A stretch of DNA of 64,000 nucleotides from Chloroflexota bacterium (GCA_011523615.1 WTGJ01000027.1:788170-852169); one strand, 5' to 3'; shown: positions 27,009 to 35,999, counted from the first letter of the stretch. The notes: generated from the sequence alone by a model not told the origin. Program-made: numbers and translations.

Positions 27009-27545
27009 TCAGGCTGCGTCTTTCTCTGCCAAATAGGCGGCCAACACATTGACCACTGAGCTGGTAGCCGCGTTTAACACGTTGACCAAATTCTGCGAAG
27101 GTGCAACCAGTAGCCCCATCAACTGGGAGCGCATTTCATCCTGAGTGGGCAGAGCAGAAATCGCCTTAACGCGCTGGGCATCCAACTGCTCTCCCAGGAG
27201 AACGCCGCCTTTGATGACCAGGGCATCTTCTGCTTCCAATTCATCCGTGAATTTCAGGATGGTTTTCGCAACCGCCGGGAAATTGGGGCCGGCGAAGGCC
27301 ACCGCTGTCGGCCCACTGAGCAAGTCCAGCGGGATCGGCCAGCCTTGCTGATCCAGGGCCAATTTCAACAACGTATTCTTGCACACACTGTAGCGACCTG
27401 CGGAATGCCGGATCTCGTTGCGGAGTTTTTCCGTCTGCGGTACATCCAAACGGCGGTAATCCATCAAGACGATGCCGTCCGCCGCTTGCAACCAATCACT
27501 ATATTGAGCGACCAGGGCATTCTTTCGCTCTCGCGTAATTGCCAA
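27009..27545 (-). CDS. rplJ: 50S ribosomal protein L10
   Basis: About 178 residues. The TTG at 27545 is chosen because a GGGAGG site stands five bases before it. The family motifs follow from the start (AITRERKNALVAQYSDWL, VLMDYRRLDVPQTEKLRNEI, YSVCKNTLLKLAL, LLSGPTAVAF). It anchors L7/L12 to 23S rRNA and, in known systems, represses its own mRNA through the leader. The rplKA and rpoBC genes that usually flank rplJL are not adjacent here; sucD lies upstream. Confidence 0.96.
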   Translation of the reverse strand: MAITRERKNALVAQYSDWLQAADGIVLMDYRRLDVPQTEKLRNEIRHSAGRYSVCKNTLLKLALDQQGWPIPLDLLSGPTAVAFAGPNFPAVAKTILKFTDELEAEDALVIKGGVLLGEQLDAQRVKAISALPTQDEMRSQLMGLLVAPSQNLVNVLNAATSSVVNVLAAYLAEKDAA

Positions 27546-27567
27546 GTGAACCTCCCTTCCCCACAAA

Positions 27568-27600
27568 GAAAAAACGGCGACCGCAAAAGGCAGCCACCGT
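27568..27600 (-). terminator. Intrinsic terminator/attenuator within the L10 leader
   Basis: On the minus strand, ACGGTGGCTGC (27600-27590) pairs with GCGGTCGCCGT (27584-27574) over 11 positions, including three G-T pairs, around a five-base loop. A run of six T follows at 27573-27568. It stands between the conserved L10-binding element and the rplJ ribosome site, so it can switch transcription off before rplJ. Confidence 0.8.
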
Positions 27601-27680
27601 CACCAGCCAACGGATCTTTGCCTCGGCAGGCTTTACACGGTAAACGCAACCTGCGGTCTGCGGCTCGGACGAGCTGAGGT
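27568..27680 (-). ncRNA. Ribosomal protein L10 leader (autoregulatory mRNA element)
   Basis: The minus-strand leader contains the characteristic segments CCGCAGACCGCAGGT (27662-27648) and GCCTGCCGAGGCAAAG (27631-27616), which can pair CAGG with CCTG to form the L10-binding kink-turn stem. An attenuator hairpin follows at 27568-27600, then the rplJ ribosome site. In other bacteria L10 or the L10-L12 complex binds this element and reduces rplJL expression. The assignment rests on recognised consensus blocks, not on a covariance search. Confidence 0.75.
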
Positions 27681-27747
27681 TTTCCTCAACCGTCAACGAT
27701 CACTGGAATGCTAATGCATCTCTGACAGGAGTCAAGTGTGGAGTCAT

Positions 27748-28623
27748 TCAGGAAAGGGCAGAGGTTACGAGCGGCCCAATATCCGTTGGGTTACGGGCAA
27801 TCTTCACCCCGGCCGCTTCCAGGGTTTCCATTTTGGCGGCGGCCGTCCCTTTTCCGCCACTGATGATCGCCCCCGCATGTCCCATTTTGACCCCGGGCGG
27901 AGCGGTCATCCCAGCAATATAGGCGATCACTGGTTTGCGAACGTGCTGGGCGATGAATTCCGCGGCTTCTTCCTCGGCGTTGCCACCGATCTCACCAATG
28001 AGCACGATGGCGCGGGTCTCATTATCCTCCACGAAGGCGGCCAAAGCATCCACAAAGCTGGTCCCCGGAACCGGGTCTCCGCCGATGCCCACACAGGTGC
28101 TTTGACCGATGCCGGCTTCGGTCAATTCGTACAGCGCTTGATACGCCAAGGTCCCCGAGCGGCTGATCACGCCGACGGGGCCGGGTCGGGAAACTTCCGC
28201 CGGGGTGAAACCGATGTTGCATTGACCGGGACTCAAGATTCCCGCGCAGTTGGGGCCGAACATTCGCGTCCCTGGGTGTTCTTTCTTTAAATGCTGGTAA
28301 ATTTCAGCCTGGTCATGGGCCGGAATGTGCTCGGTGACGCAAACAATCAAGGGGATACCCGCCTCCGCTGCTTCGTAGATGGCTGCTTTGCAAAATCGAG
28401 CGGGGACGATCACAAACGAAGCGTTGGCCCCGGTCTGCGAAACCACTTCGGCGACGGTGGCATGGATGGGGATGCCATCGACATCCGTTCCCGCCTTGTT
28501 GGGGTTCGTGCCCGCAACGACCTTCGTTCCATAATCACGGTTGCGCAGGCCGTAATAACGGCCTTGTTTCCCCGTCAAACCCTGGATGACCACCTTCGTA
28601 TTGCGATCCACATAGATCGCCAT
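27748..28623 (-). CDS. sucD: Succinyl-CoA synthetase alpha subunit
   Basis: A 291-residue alpha subunit. The CoA-binding Rossmann domain has [20 protein letters not shown] near the N-terminus, and [18 protein letters not shown] follows. The phosphohistidine loop is at [18 protein letters not shown] (active-site His in GHAGA). It catalyses substrate-level phosphorylation between succinyl-CoA and succinate in the citric acid cycle. It begins two bases after the beta-subunit gene ends and lies upstream of the L10 leader. Confidence 0.97.
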   Translation of the reverse strand: MAIYVDRNTKVVIQGLTGKQGRYYGLRNRDYGTKVVAGTNPNKAGTDVDGIPIHATVAEVVSQTGANASFVIVPARFCKAAIYEAAEAGIPLIVCVTEHIPAHDQAEIYQHLKKEHPGTRMFGPNCAGILSPGQCNIGFTPAEVSRPGPVGVISRSGTLAYQALYELTEAGIGQSTCVGIGGDPVPGTSFVDALAAFVEDNETRAIVLIGEIGGNAEEEAAEFIAQHVRKPVIAYIAGMTAPPGVKMGHAGAIISGGKGTAAAKMETLEAAGVKIARNPTDIGPLVTSALS

Positions 28624-28624
28624 T

Positions 28625-29770
28625 TCAAGAAGTATTCGCCAATTTCACGGCACGTTTTGCGGCATTCAACATATCGGATTCCGATTTCAGCCATTCTTGA
28701 CGATGACTCGCCAGGATGCTCCTTCCTTCCACCGCATTGGTGCCATCCAAACGAACGACCAGCGGGCAGCGCAACTCTACTTCTCTCATCGCTTGCAGGA
28801 TGCCTTTTGCGATCTCATCGCAGCGGGTGATCCCGCCGAAAATGTTGATGAAGATCACCCGCACTTTTTCGTCCTGGTGAATCACAGAAAGGGCATCGGC
28901 CATTCGCCGCGCGTTGGCGCCACCGCCGATATCGAGGAAATTGGCGGCGGATCCACCCACCTGATCGACGATATCCACGGTGCTCATCGCCAGGCCGGCG
29001 CCATTGGCGATGATGCCCACGTTGCCGCTCAAGCCTACGTATTGCAAGCCAAACTGCTTTGCCAATCGTTCCCGAGGATCGGGGATGGGATTCTCGCTGA
29101 ATTCACCCCATTCCGGATGGCGAAAGGATGCGGCTGGATCCAAAGTCACTTTTGCATCCAGGGCGATTGTCTTTCCCGCACGATCCAGGATCAAGGGATT
29201 GATCTCAACCAGCGTGGCATCCCCTTCCAGATAACAGCGATACAGGTTCTGCAAGAACGTGATGAGCGCTTCGGTTGCCGAACCAGCCAAACCGGCGCCA
29301 TCCACCCACTCCGCGATTGCCTCACGGGTGAAGTCTTTCACCGGGTTGATGCGCAGCCGCGCAATGGCAGCCGGGTCTTCGGCGGCAACGGTCTCGATCT
29401 CGACACCGCCTTCCCGAGAAAGCATGCCCAAATGCTGCTTTCGCCCGCGGTCCAACGTGAAGGAAACGTAATATTCCGCTTCGATCTCCGCCGCTTCTTC
29501 CAACCAAATTCGTTCTACGGTATGACCCCGAATGTCCATCCCGAGAATGCGTTCCACTTCCCGCGTGAGTTCCGCAGCATCGTGGCACAAACGAATGCCA
29601 CCCGCTTTGCCGCGTCCCCCAACGAGCACCTGGGCTTTGACCACGAGAGGAAAGCCGAGCTGCGCGGAATTTTCCAATGCTTCGGAAACGGTGGTTGCGA
29701 GCACCCCCCTGGGTATGGGGATGCCAAACTGGGTCAGGTAATGTTTGCCTTGATACTCGAATAGATCCAA
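28625..29770 (-). CDS. sucC: Succinyl-CoA synthetase beta subunit (ADP-forming type)
   Basis: A 381-residue beta subunit with the ATP-grasp domain. [20 protein letters not shown] is the standard N-terminus. [17 protein letters not shown] binds nucleotide, [10 protein letters not shown] and LDAKVTLD coordinate metal, and [15 protein letters not shown] is the C-terminal CoA ligase signature. The gene is first in the sucCD pair. The nucleotide preference (ADP or GDP) cannot be judged from motifs alone. Confidence 0.97.
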   Translation of the reverse strand: MDLFEYQGKHYLTQFGIPIPRGVLATTVSEALENSAQLGFPLVVKAQVLVGGRGKAGGIRLCHDAAELTREVERILGMDIRGHTVERIWLEEAAEIEAEYYVSFTLDRGRKQHLGMLSREGGVEIETVAAEDPAAIARLRINPVKDFTREAIAEWVDGAGLAGSATEALITFLQNLYRCYLEGDATLVEINPLILDRAGKTIALDAKVTLDPAASFRHPEWGEFSENPIPDPRERLAKQFGLQYVGLSGNVGIIANGAGLAMSTVDIVDQVGGSAANFLDIGGGANARRMADALSVIHQDEKVRVIFINIFGGITRCDEIAKGILQAMREVELRCPLVVRLDGTNAVEGRSILASHRQEWLKSESDMLNAAKRAVKLANTS

Positions 29771-29807
29771 CTTGACTCCCTACGCTCTGGAATGAAACAG
29801 CGGCGGA

Positions 29808-30314
29808 TCAGAAGGGAATGTCATCGATCTCATCGAAACGATCACCCTCGCCATCGGTACTGCGAGAGGGGGGCGCCTCACCCCTGGTCTCCGCTGCGGA
29901 GCTCCTCCTTGCGGGTGGTGCAAAACTCTCCCGCGTTCGCCCGCCGCTCTGTTCGTAACCATCCGTGGAATCTCGACTGCCCCGATCGCCGCTTAAGAAC
30001 CGCACCTCTCTGGCACGCAATTCCAAACTGGCGGCCGCTTCCCCGTCGCGATTGGTGAATGCATTCACCGATACCTGACCGATGACCATCACTTGCCTTC
30101 CTCTCGCCAGGTATTGATTGCAGGTTTCTCCCAATTCTCGCCAGGCGTTCACGCGATACCAGGTCGTGCGTTCTCGGCGTTCGCCGCTGCGCCGGTCCGT
30201 CCAGCGCTCGTTGACCGCAACGGAAAACGTACAAACAGAAGTTCCATCTTGCAAGTACCGCATATCCGGGTCTTGACCCAGGTTACCGACGATGATGGTT
30301 TGATGCCAAGTCAT
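29808..30314 (-). CDS. ssb: Single-stranded DNA-binding protein (copy 2)
   Basis: About 168 residues. The OB fold spans residues 1-110 (MTWHQTIIVGNLGQDPDMRY, TTWYRVNAWRELGETCNQYL, GRQVMVIGQVSVNAFTNRDG). A disordered linker rich in Arg, Ser and Gly follows, and the acidic tip EIDDIPF binds partner proteins in typical SSBs. The ATG at 30314 matches the start of the neighbouring copy. It lies 39 bases downstream of the other ssb gene. Confidence 0.93.
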   Translation of the reverse strand: MTWHQTIIVGNLGQDPDMRYLQDGTSVCTFSVAVNERWTDRRSGERRERTTWYRVNAWRELGETCNQYLARGRQVMVIGQVSVNAFTNRDGEAAASLELRAREVRFLSGDRGSRDSTDGYEQSGGRTRESFAPPARRSSAAETRGEAPPSRSTDGEGDRFDEIDDIPF

Positions 30315-30353
30315 ATTCGCAATCCCAAATTCAGAGTCCGTTGCAATATACAA

Positions 30354-30905
30354 TTATTGGAAAGGAATATCATCCGCTGGTTCGTTGCGGGAGCCATAGG
30401 GAGTCAAGCGTTCGCTGGGTTCATCGACGTAGTATCTCGTTTCATCCGCATCGTTCAAGCCAGTTGATTGATCGCTTCGCCCGGGTGGGGGGAAACTCTG
30501 TGTGCGGTCGTCCGGCAATTCACGAGCAGCTGTATCAGCGGAGTGTGCAGGGCGTTGGAAGCGATCCTCTTCCCTGCGGCCATCCAAGAAGCGCACTTCG
30601 CGAGAACGCATATCGAGCGAAGCAGCGGGTTGCCCCTCTCGGTTCACAAAAGCGCGCGCCGAAACCGAACCAATCACCATCACTCGACTGCCGCGGGATA
30701 AATTGTTGTGGCAAGTATCCCCCAAAGCGCCCCAGGCACTCACCTGATACCCGGTGGTGCGCTCGCGGCGCTCACCCGTACGGCGATCGCGCCAACTTTC
30801 GTTCACCGCTACGCGAAAGGTGCATACAGAATTGCCATCCTGAAAGTAGCGGACCTCCGGGTCTCGCCCCAAATTGCCTACGATGATCGTTTGATGCCAT
30901 GTCAT
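30354..30905 (-). CDS. ssb: Single-stranded DNA-binding protein (copy 1)
   Basis: About 183 residues with the same OB fold (MTWHQTIIVGNLGRDPEVRY, VSARAFVNREGQPAASLDM) and a longer disordered linker. It ends in DDIPFQ, one residue past the usual acidic DDIPF tip, so the last Phe is not the C-terminus. In SSBs that terminal Phe normally inserts into partner proteins. The gene overlaps the gatB stop by ATGA and so is translationally coupled to gatB. Confidence 0.93.
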   Translation of the reverse strand: MTWHQTIIVGNLGRDPEVRYFQDGNSVCTFRVAVNESWRDRRTGERRERTTGYQVSAWGALGDTCHNNLSRGSRVMVIGSVSARAFVNREGQPAASLDMRSREVRFLDGRREEDRFQRPAHSADTAARELPDDRTQSFPPPGRSDQSTGLNDADETRYYVDEPSERLTPYGSRNEPADDIPFQ

Positions 30906-32368
30906 GATAAATCTCCGTTACTCGTTCCATTTATCAACTCTGCGGTCAAAAGCTGGCGAACCAAAGCCGGTTTGCCTCTCCCGGCCAATGCCCGCATCAC
31001 CATCCCCATGAGGGCGCCGAATAATTTCTCCTCTCCTGCATGATACCGCAATACCAGATTTGGATTCGCCTCCAATACCTGCCGGATCTCTCGTTTCACT
31101 TCTCGGTCATCATCCACCAATTGCAGACCCAATCGTTGCACGATCGCTGCCGCACTCTCCGTTCGCTGCCACATCTCAGTCAACACGGTCACCGCCGACG
31201 CCCTGCTGATCTGCTCTGTTTTCAACAGATTCAACAACTCAGCAAGGGCAGCCGAACGGATCGGGATCTGGGCGAACTGCTCTTTCTCCAGCTGATCCCG
31301 ATTCATCAGGGCAAACAATTCCCCCATGATCCAATGGGCAGCCGATTTGGGATCGATGCCCGCCTGAATCAATTCCTCAAAGTATTCCGCCACCGCGCGC
31401 TCACTCACAAGCACGTCTGCTTCCTGTTGAGCCAAGTCGTAATCCTGCAAGAATCTCGTTCGCTTCGCCTCCGGTAGCTCCACCAATGAAGCCCGTTGTT
31501 CTTCGACCCACTCTCTGGGCAAATGCATCGTCGGCAAGTCTGGCTCTGGAAAATAGCGATACTCATCGGCTTCTTCTTTATATCGCTGGATCACCAAATC
31601 CTGCCTGCCTTCATCCCAGCCGATGGTTGCCGGGCGCACTTCCTCGCCCTTCTCCCATAGAGCGATTTGCCGTTCGGCTTCGGCTTGAATGGCGCGTTTC
31701 AAACTGCGCAGGCTGTTCAAATTCTTGATCTCTGTCCGCTGCCGAAAACGCTCTTCGCCGATGGGCCGTACACTGACGTTTGCCTCCAGGCGCAGGACCC
31801 CTTTGGACATGTCGCCATGGTTCACACCCAGGTATCTCATGATGGAACGCAATTTTTGTGCATATGCTTCGGCTTCATCCGCGCTGCGCAAATCCGGCTC
31901 GCTCACGATTTCCAACAGAGGGACACCCGCCCGGTTGTAATCGACAAGGCTGATTCTGCCGTCAGGGTGGCTCAGTTTACCCGTATCTTCCTCCAGATGC
32001 GTGCGGCGGATGCGGATGATCTTTTGCTCTTGCCCGGTATCGATCGCCACCTTCCCGTGGAGCGCCAAGGGCTGTTCATATTGGCTGATCTGATAGCCTT
32101 TGGGCAAATCAGGATAAAAGTAATTCTTGCGTGCGAACCGATGGTACGGCGGGATTTCACAATCCAAGGCCAGGGCCACTCGCGTGGCGTATTCCAGGGC
32201 TTTGCGGTTGATGGTGGGAAGCGTGCCCGGTAAGCCCAGGCTGAATTCATCGACGGCTGCATTCGGTTCCGTCTCCGTACCATCCACCACCGGACACGGG
32301 CTGAACATTTTGCTCGCCGTCGCCAATTCCGCATGAATTTCCAGCCCAATGATGGTTTCCCATTCCAT
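30902..32368 (-). CDS. gatB: Aspartyl/glutamyl-tRNA amidotransferase subunit B
   Basis: About 488 residues. MEWETIIGLEIHAEL, FARKNYFYPDLPKGYQISQY, SLVDYNRAGVPLLEIVSEPD and the YatY-type C-terminal tRNA-binding domain (ANPNLVLRYHAGEEKLFGAL, MGMVMRALAGRG) are all present. With GatA and GatC it converts Glu-tRNA(Gln) or Asp-tRNA(Asn) to the amidated form. gatA and gatC are not in the window. A tRNA-Gln gene is at 44004. The ATG at 32368 is preferred to an in-frame TTG at 32389. Confidence 0.95.
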   Translation of the reverse strand: MEWETIIGLEIHAELATASKMFSPCPVVDGTETEPNAAVDEFSLGLPGTLPTINRKALEYATRVALALDCEIPPYHRFARKNYFYPDLPKGYQISQYEQPLALHGKVAIDTGQEQKIIRIRRTHLEEDTGKLSHPDGRISLVDYNRAGVPLLEIVSEPDLRSADEAEAYAQKLRSIMRYLGVNHGDMSKGVLRLEANVSVRPIGEERFRQRTEIKNLNSLRSLKRAIQAEAERQIALWEKGEEVRPATIGWDEGRQDLVIQRYKEEADEYRYFPEPDLPTMHLPREWVEEQRASLVELPEAKRTRFLQDYDLAQQEADVLVSERAVAEYFEELIQAGIDPKSAAHWIMGELFALMNRDQLEKEQFAQIPIRSAALAELLNLLKTEQISRASAVTVLTEMWQRTESAAAIVQRLGLQLVDDDREVKREIRQVLEANPNLVLRYHAGEEKLFGALMGMVMRALAGRGKPALVRQLLTAELINGTSNGDLS

Positions 32369-32424
32369 ACCGAATATCTTTTCCCTCAACGATAATTGGC
32401 TACCACACCATGCAATTCACTGGC

Positions 32425-34152
32425 TCAATCTTCTGGTAGTTCTTCCGGTCGGTTGGGCGGAGGTTTGGGCAATTCCTCTGCTGGGCGCTTCTGGTATGAA
32501 TCAAACATTGGCTCGAAAAAGTGATCCACATCCTCGTGGATCGAGTGCGGTATGGTTGCGGAATCCGCTGCTGCTAGGTTCAGTTCATCCCTTCGCGCCA
32601 CTGGCGCCAAAGGGGGCACCAGTTGCAATTCCTGGGCACGTTCTTCCTTGACAGACAGCAACATCTCCCTTCGGCGGGAAATCTCTTGCTGGACTCGTTG
32701 CGGTTGCGGGACCCCGCTGAAACGTTTCACGTCCTCTGCATCATCCCCCATCAACGCCAAACGTATTTCACCAAAATTCCACAGCGTCTGCAACAAACCC
32801 ACGCTCCTGGATGTGACATTATCCACTCTTTCCAACAAAATTTCATCCCGCTCGCTTTGCAACCAGAGGGGGCGGCGATGGTGCAATATGATCGTGTTTT
32901 CGCCGAGGATCAGCAGGTCATGTCGCCAATCCCAATCCATCAAATACATCCATACCCCACCGATCACCATGATGCAGATGGACATTGCCAAGCCGATACC
33001 GCCCAAAGATTGCAGAGGCGGCCAAACAGGCCAGCTCAGCGCCAATGCCAGACCGATGAAGAAGATCAAGGCCCCCAGCCAGATATGACCCAGCCAGACC
33101 CAAATGTGTTTGCGGTACATTCGTTCCGCAGCGTCCGACCGGCCGTTCTCTGCAGAATCCAGATGCAGCGGTGGCTCCAGGGTGCATTCTTCGCCCGTTA
33201 GTTCCGCGATCTCTTTTCGCCACAAATTTTCTTCTTCGGTTACTGTTTCGTCTTTGGCGTGGTCGGTTTCAAACAGCGAGCAGTAGCCCATGATTTCTTG
33301 TTGCAGCGCTCTGGGTGCACTCATATCGTGGATGCGGATGCTCCCGGCATCCCCCGTCGCTCGCAATTCGAGCGTGCCATAATTGAGCAAGCGAGCCAGT
33401 GGGTCTCGTGGTGGGAAATCCGCGCTCACTTGTTGGACGTTGCCCAATGCAGTTTCGCTGACCTGAGTCTGCAAACCCAGGATGGTTCTGGCGATGTGGA
33501 TCACACGACGATTGCTCACGATCAGCGAATCATTCCACCACTCCACAAATTGATAGATCCCGAGCGTGCCGGCTGAGACCGCTGCGACCCACAATAATAC
33601 AATGGAACTGAGTACAAAAGACGACCCGATGCCGATGGCAAGCGCAGCCGCGATCAGCAAGCTGGGCAACCAAAGTTTGCGGCACATTGCCCACAGGTGC
33701 CGCCGCCGAAACAGCAGGACTCGCTCATCGTCCCATTGGCCCGGGAAATGCGACGCTCTGTGCGCATTCTGGGCAGCAAACCAGCGGGCGCAAGCCAGCC
33801 GGGCCTTGGGATCTGTCGCCTGAGCCTGTTGGATGATCTCCTGAAAACTTTCCCGCGGCAACAACCACAGAGTTGCGGGCTGGGTGACGACCAGGGGCAC
33901 GTCTGCGGCGACTGACTGGAAGAGGGCCGCACCACCCAAGGGTACGCCCGCTACCAAGTAATGGGTTTCTTTCCCAATACGGTACTCGGCTCCTCCCTCC
34001 TGCAACAGGTACAAACCGCGGATCTTCTGCCCTTTGCGAAACACGGTCGAACCTGCCTCATAGCGCGATTTCAGGCTAGCATGCAACAATCGGGAACGCG
34101 TCGTGTTCGACAAATGGCGAAAAAAAGGTAAATCAGAAAAGAGGTCTGTCAT
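32425..34152 (-). CDS. Cyclic-nucleotide-binding-domain membrane protein with two PH-like repeats
   Basis: About 575 residues. A cNMP-binding-type beta-barrel lies at residues 1-110 (SRYEAGSTVFRKGQKIRGLY). Two copies of a module follow: a pair of membrane helices, then a bacterial PH-like (bPH2/YdbT) domain. The first has helices near 175-220 and the PH part WWNDSLIVSNRRVIHIARTI. The second has helices near 360-410 and DWRHDLLILGENTIILHHR. Each ends in the family-like asparagine/valine 'NVQQV' or 'RVDNV' strand. The C-terminal tail is charged and Pro-rich. The phosphate-binding Arg of true cNMP pockets is not evident, so ligand binding is uncertain. It stands upstream of gatB and divergent from the deacetylase. 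Confidence 0.75.
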   Translation of the reverse strand: MTDLFSDLPFFRHLSNTTRSRLLHASLKSRYEAGSTVFRKGQKIRGLYLLQEGGAEYRIGKETHYLVAGVPLGGAALFQSVAADVPLVVTQPATLWLLPRESFQEIIQQAQATDPKARLACARWFAAQNAHRASHFPGQWDDERVLLFRRRHLWAMCRKLWLPSLLIAAALAIGIGSSFVLSSIVLLWVAAVSAGTLGIYQFVEWWNDSLIVSNRRVIHIARTILGLQTQVSETALGNVQQVSADFPPRDPLARLLNYGTLELRATGDAGSIRIHDMSAPRALQQEIMGYCSLFETDHAKDETVTEEENLWRKEIAELTGEECTLEPPLHLDSAENGRSDAAERMYRKHIWVWLGHIWLGALIFFIGLALALSWPVWPPLQSLGGIGLAMSICIMVIGGVWMYLMDWDWRHDLLILGENTIILHHRRPLWLQSERDEILLERVDNVTSRSVGLLQTLWNFGEIRLALMGDDAEDVKRFSGVPQPQRVQQEISRRREMLLSVKEERAQELQLVPPLAPVARRDELNLAAADSATIPHSIHEDVDHFFEPMFDSYQKRPAEELPKPPPNRPEELPED

Positions 34153-34230
34153 CCCACCCGGCTCTTGCCCGACCATACCTCATTGTATCCTGAGCGCCCT
34201 CACGCGCTATTCAAGGTCGTGCCGATCACT

Positions 34231-35022
34231 ATGCCTACCCTGAGGATTGTCGGTGATGACATCGGCCTATCACCGCGGCAAAACGATCATGTCGTTGCCC
34301 TCGCGCGCGAAGGGCTGCTCACGGGTGTCAGCATCCTCACCAACTTTCCCCATGCCGAATCGGTTTGCCAGCAATTGCATGCTCTGGGGATCGAAGACAT
34401 CGGCGTTCATTTAAACTTGAGCGATGGCTTTCCACTCACTCCTTTACCGCGCGGAGGAGCGCTGGTGCATCGTTCCGGTCGCTTTCGAGACCGCAGGTGG
34501 TTGATGTGGCGCGGTCTGCGTTTGCACCAACGATTGCGCACCCAGATCAGCGAAGAATTGGCCGCTCAGATCGAGCGAATTCATCGTTGGGGCGCGCGCC
34601 CGGCACACTTGGACAGTCACTGTCATTTTCACACCATCCCCGCATTCACTCGCCTGGTACAAGAACTCGCCCTACAGTTCGAGATTCCCCGCATCCGGGC
34701 ACCACATCTGCGCGCCAATTTGGCGCCACTTTCCCCTTCGCTCCTGCCACAACGGATCCGCGGTGTCGAATGGGCTGGCCAACGCCAATCCCTGGTGTTG
34801 GCCGAACAGTGGTTGCAAGAATCGCCGTTTCACTTGATATCGATGATTGCCCAGTGCAAGGGAGAAGTCGAATTGGTCGTTCACCCCGGTTGTACACCGG
34901 ATGAAGCTTTCCCGCACCGATTCCGTTATTCTCCAGAAATGCGAGCCCGCGAGAGCGAATTTTTGCGACGTTTCTGGATCTCCTTCCGGGCTGAAAGTCA
35001 GGGAATTGAACTGGCGAAATGA
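34231..35022 (+). CDS. ChbG/YdjC-family carbohydrate deacetylase
   Basis: About 263 residues. Metal-binding residues are evident in GDDIGLS near the N-terminus, in DIGVHLNLSDG, and in LDSHCHFHTIPA (D-x-H-x-H-x-H pattern). VVHPG near residue 225 completes the active site. The family removes acetyl groups from chito-oligosaccharides or related glycans. The ATG at 34231 gives a normal family N-terminus; earlier in-frame starts would add residues overlapping the divergent gene. No chitin-utilisation genes lie nearby. Confidence 0.85.
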   Translation: MPTLRIVGDDIGLSPRQNDHVVALAREGLLTGVSILTNFPHAESVCQQLHALGIEDIGVHLNLSDGFPLTPLPRGGALVHRSGRFRDRRWLMWRGLRLHQRLRTQISEELAAQIERIHRWGARPAHLDSHCHFHTIPAFTRLVQELALQFEIPRIRAPHLRANLAPLSPSLLPQRIRGVEWAGQRQSLVLAEQWLQESPFHLISMIAQCKGEVELVVHPGCTPDEAFPHRFRYSPEMRARESEFLRRFWISFRAESQGIELAK

Positions 35023-35026
35023 ACGT

Positions 35027-35686
35027 TCAAGCCAACGGCAAGCTTTGACGCAAACGCCATTCCAACTCGCTGAGCATCATCGCTGTCGCTCCCCAGATTT
35101 CATGTCCTTGAACCGCATAAAACGGCACTTTCAACCATCGACCGCGCACCCAACGGTGGGCCCGCTTCTTCGTTGCGGGTTCCAGTAACTCACTCAGGGA
35201 CATCGAGAACACCGCTGCTACTTCTCGCGCATCAGGCCGCCAGAGGGGTTCGCATTTCAGCATACCTACAAAGACTTGCACCCGGAAATGTGTCGCTGCG
35301 ATGTACACGGGACTCAGTTCACCCAGCAACTCAAGCGAATCCGTATTGATGCCCAATTCTTCTCGCGTCTCTCGCAAGGCAGCGCATCGTGCATCTGGAT
35401 CCGTCGCTTCGATTTTGCCGCCGGGAAAGCTGATCTGTCCGCCATGGCCGCTCAATTGTTCCGCGCGGCGAGTCAGGACCACCCGCCACTCATTCATACG
35501 GGGAAAGAGCAACAGGAGCACCGCCGCTGGTTTGGGTGGGGTATGGTGAGCCACTGGATGAAAGCTGCGCCGCTCCGGCGCCATCTTGCGCCAGGCCGCC
35601 AGAGTGTCGAAATCCGCGATCGCCAGCGCTCGCCTTACGTGTTCAGGATCTGGCCCAGCTGCTCCCTCATTCAAGATACCAAGCAC
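35027..35686 (-). CDS. Nudix hydrolase, CoA pyrophosphatase (NudL-like)
   Basis: A 219-residue Nudix protein. The Nudix box is GGKIEATDPDARCAALRETR followed by EELGI. The preceding LTRRAEQLSGHGGQISFPGG is the signature of the CoA/acetyl-CoA pyrophosphatase branch. It is the last gene of the E2-JAMM-E1 operon: its start overlaps the small basic protein gene by 20 bases. Whether it works with the conjugation genes or merely shares the transcript is unknown. Confidence 0.88.
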   Translation of the reverse strand: MLGILNEGAAGPDPEHVRRALAIADFDTLAAWRKMAPERRSFHPVAHHTPPKPAAVLLLLFPRMNEWRVVLTRRAEQLSGHGGQISFPGGKIEATDPDARCAALRETREELGINTDSLELLGELSPVYIAATHFRVQVFVGMLKCEPLWRPDAREVAAVFSMSLSELLEPATKKRAHRWVRGRWLKVPFYAVQGHEIWGATAMMLSELEWRLRQSLPLA

Positions 35687-35999
35687 GGCGCTTTTTCAAG
35701 GACATGCCTTCCTGTGATGCGCTCCTTCGGGCCGTCTTCACCCGACCCTGACCATCCAAGGGGACACTTCCTTCATCCATCAATCGCTGAAATTGCTCCA
35801 GGGTGATCTCTGGAGCGGCAACACCGCCGACATTCCCCTTGCTCCTGCCTGAAGCTGCCTTTCGACGGGATGCAGAGCGATCGTTCACTCCCTTGCTTCG
35901 GCGTTGGGAAGGATCCGCCGGTTGGCTGACTTCACCCTCGGGTTGGGTTGGCATATCCGCAGATTCACTCGTTTCAAACATCGCTCCATGATACCTCAT
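35667..35999 (-). CDS. Small basic, mostly disordered protein in the E1-E2-JAMM operon
   Basis: A 110-residue protein. The first 58 residues are low-complexity and probably disordered (Glu/Pro/Ser, then Arg/Lys-rich SRRKAASGRSKG). Residues about 59-85 (PEITLEQFQRLMDEGSVPL) could form a short helix-turn. The C-terminus is basic (KKRRAWYLE) and has no Gly-Gly end. It begins nine bases after the E1-like gene and overlaps the Nudix gene. It could be a substrate, adaptor or much diverged modifier of the conjugation system, or unrelated. It is not a recognisable beta-grasp protein. Confidence 0.65.
   Translation of the reverse strand: MRYHGAMFETSESADMPTQPEGEVSQPADPSQRRSKGVNDRSASRRKAASGRSKGNVGGVAAPEITLEQFQRLMDEGSVPLDGQGRVKTARRSASQEGMSLKKRRAWYLE

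Noticed and set aside
28697..29764. Long plus-strand ORF opposite sucC
   Set aside because: The minus strand encodes an unmistakable succinyl-CoA synthetase beta subunit; the antisense frame has no family features.
35667..35999. Small protein as a canonical ubiquitin-like modifier
   Set aside because: No beta-grasp pattern and no Gly-Gly C-terminus; most of it is low-complexity. Kept only as an open question.
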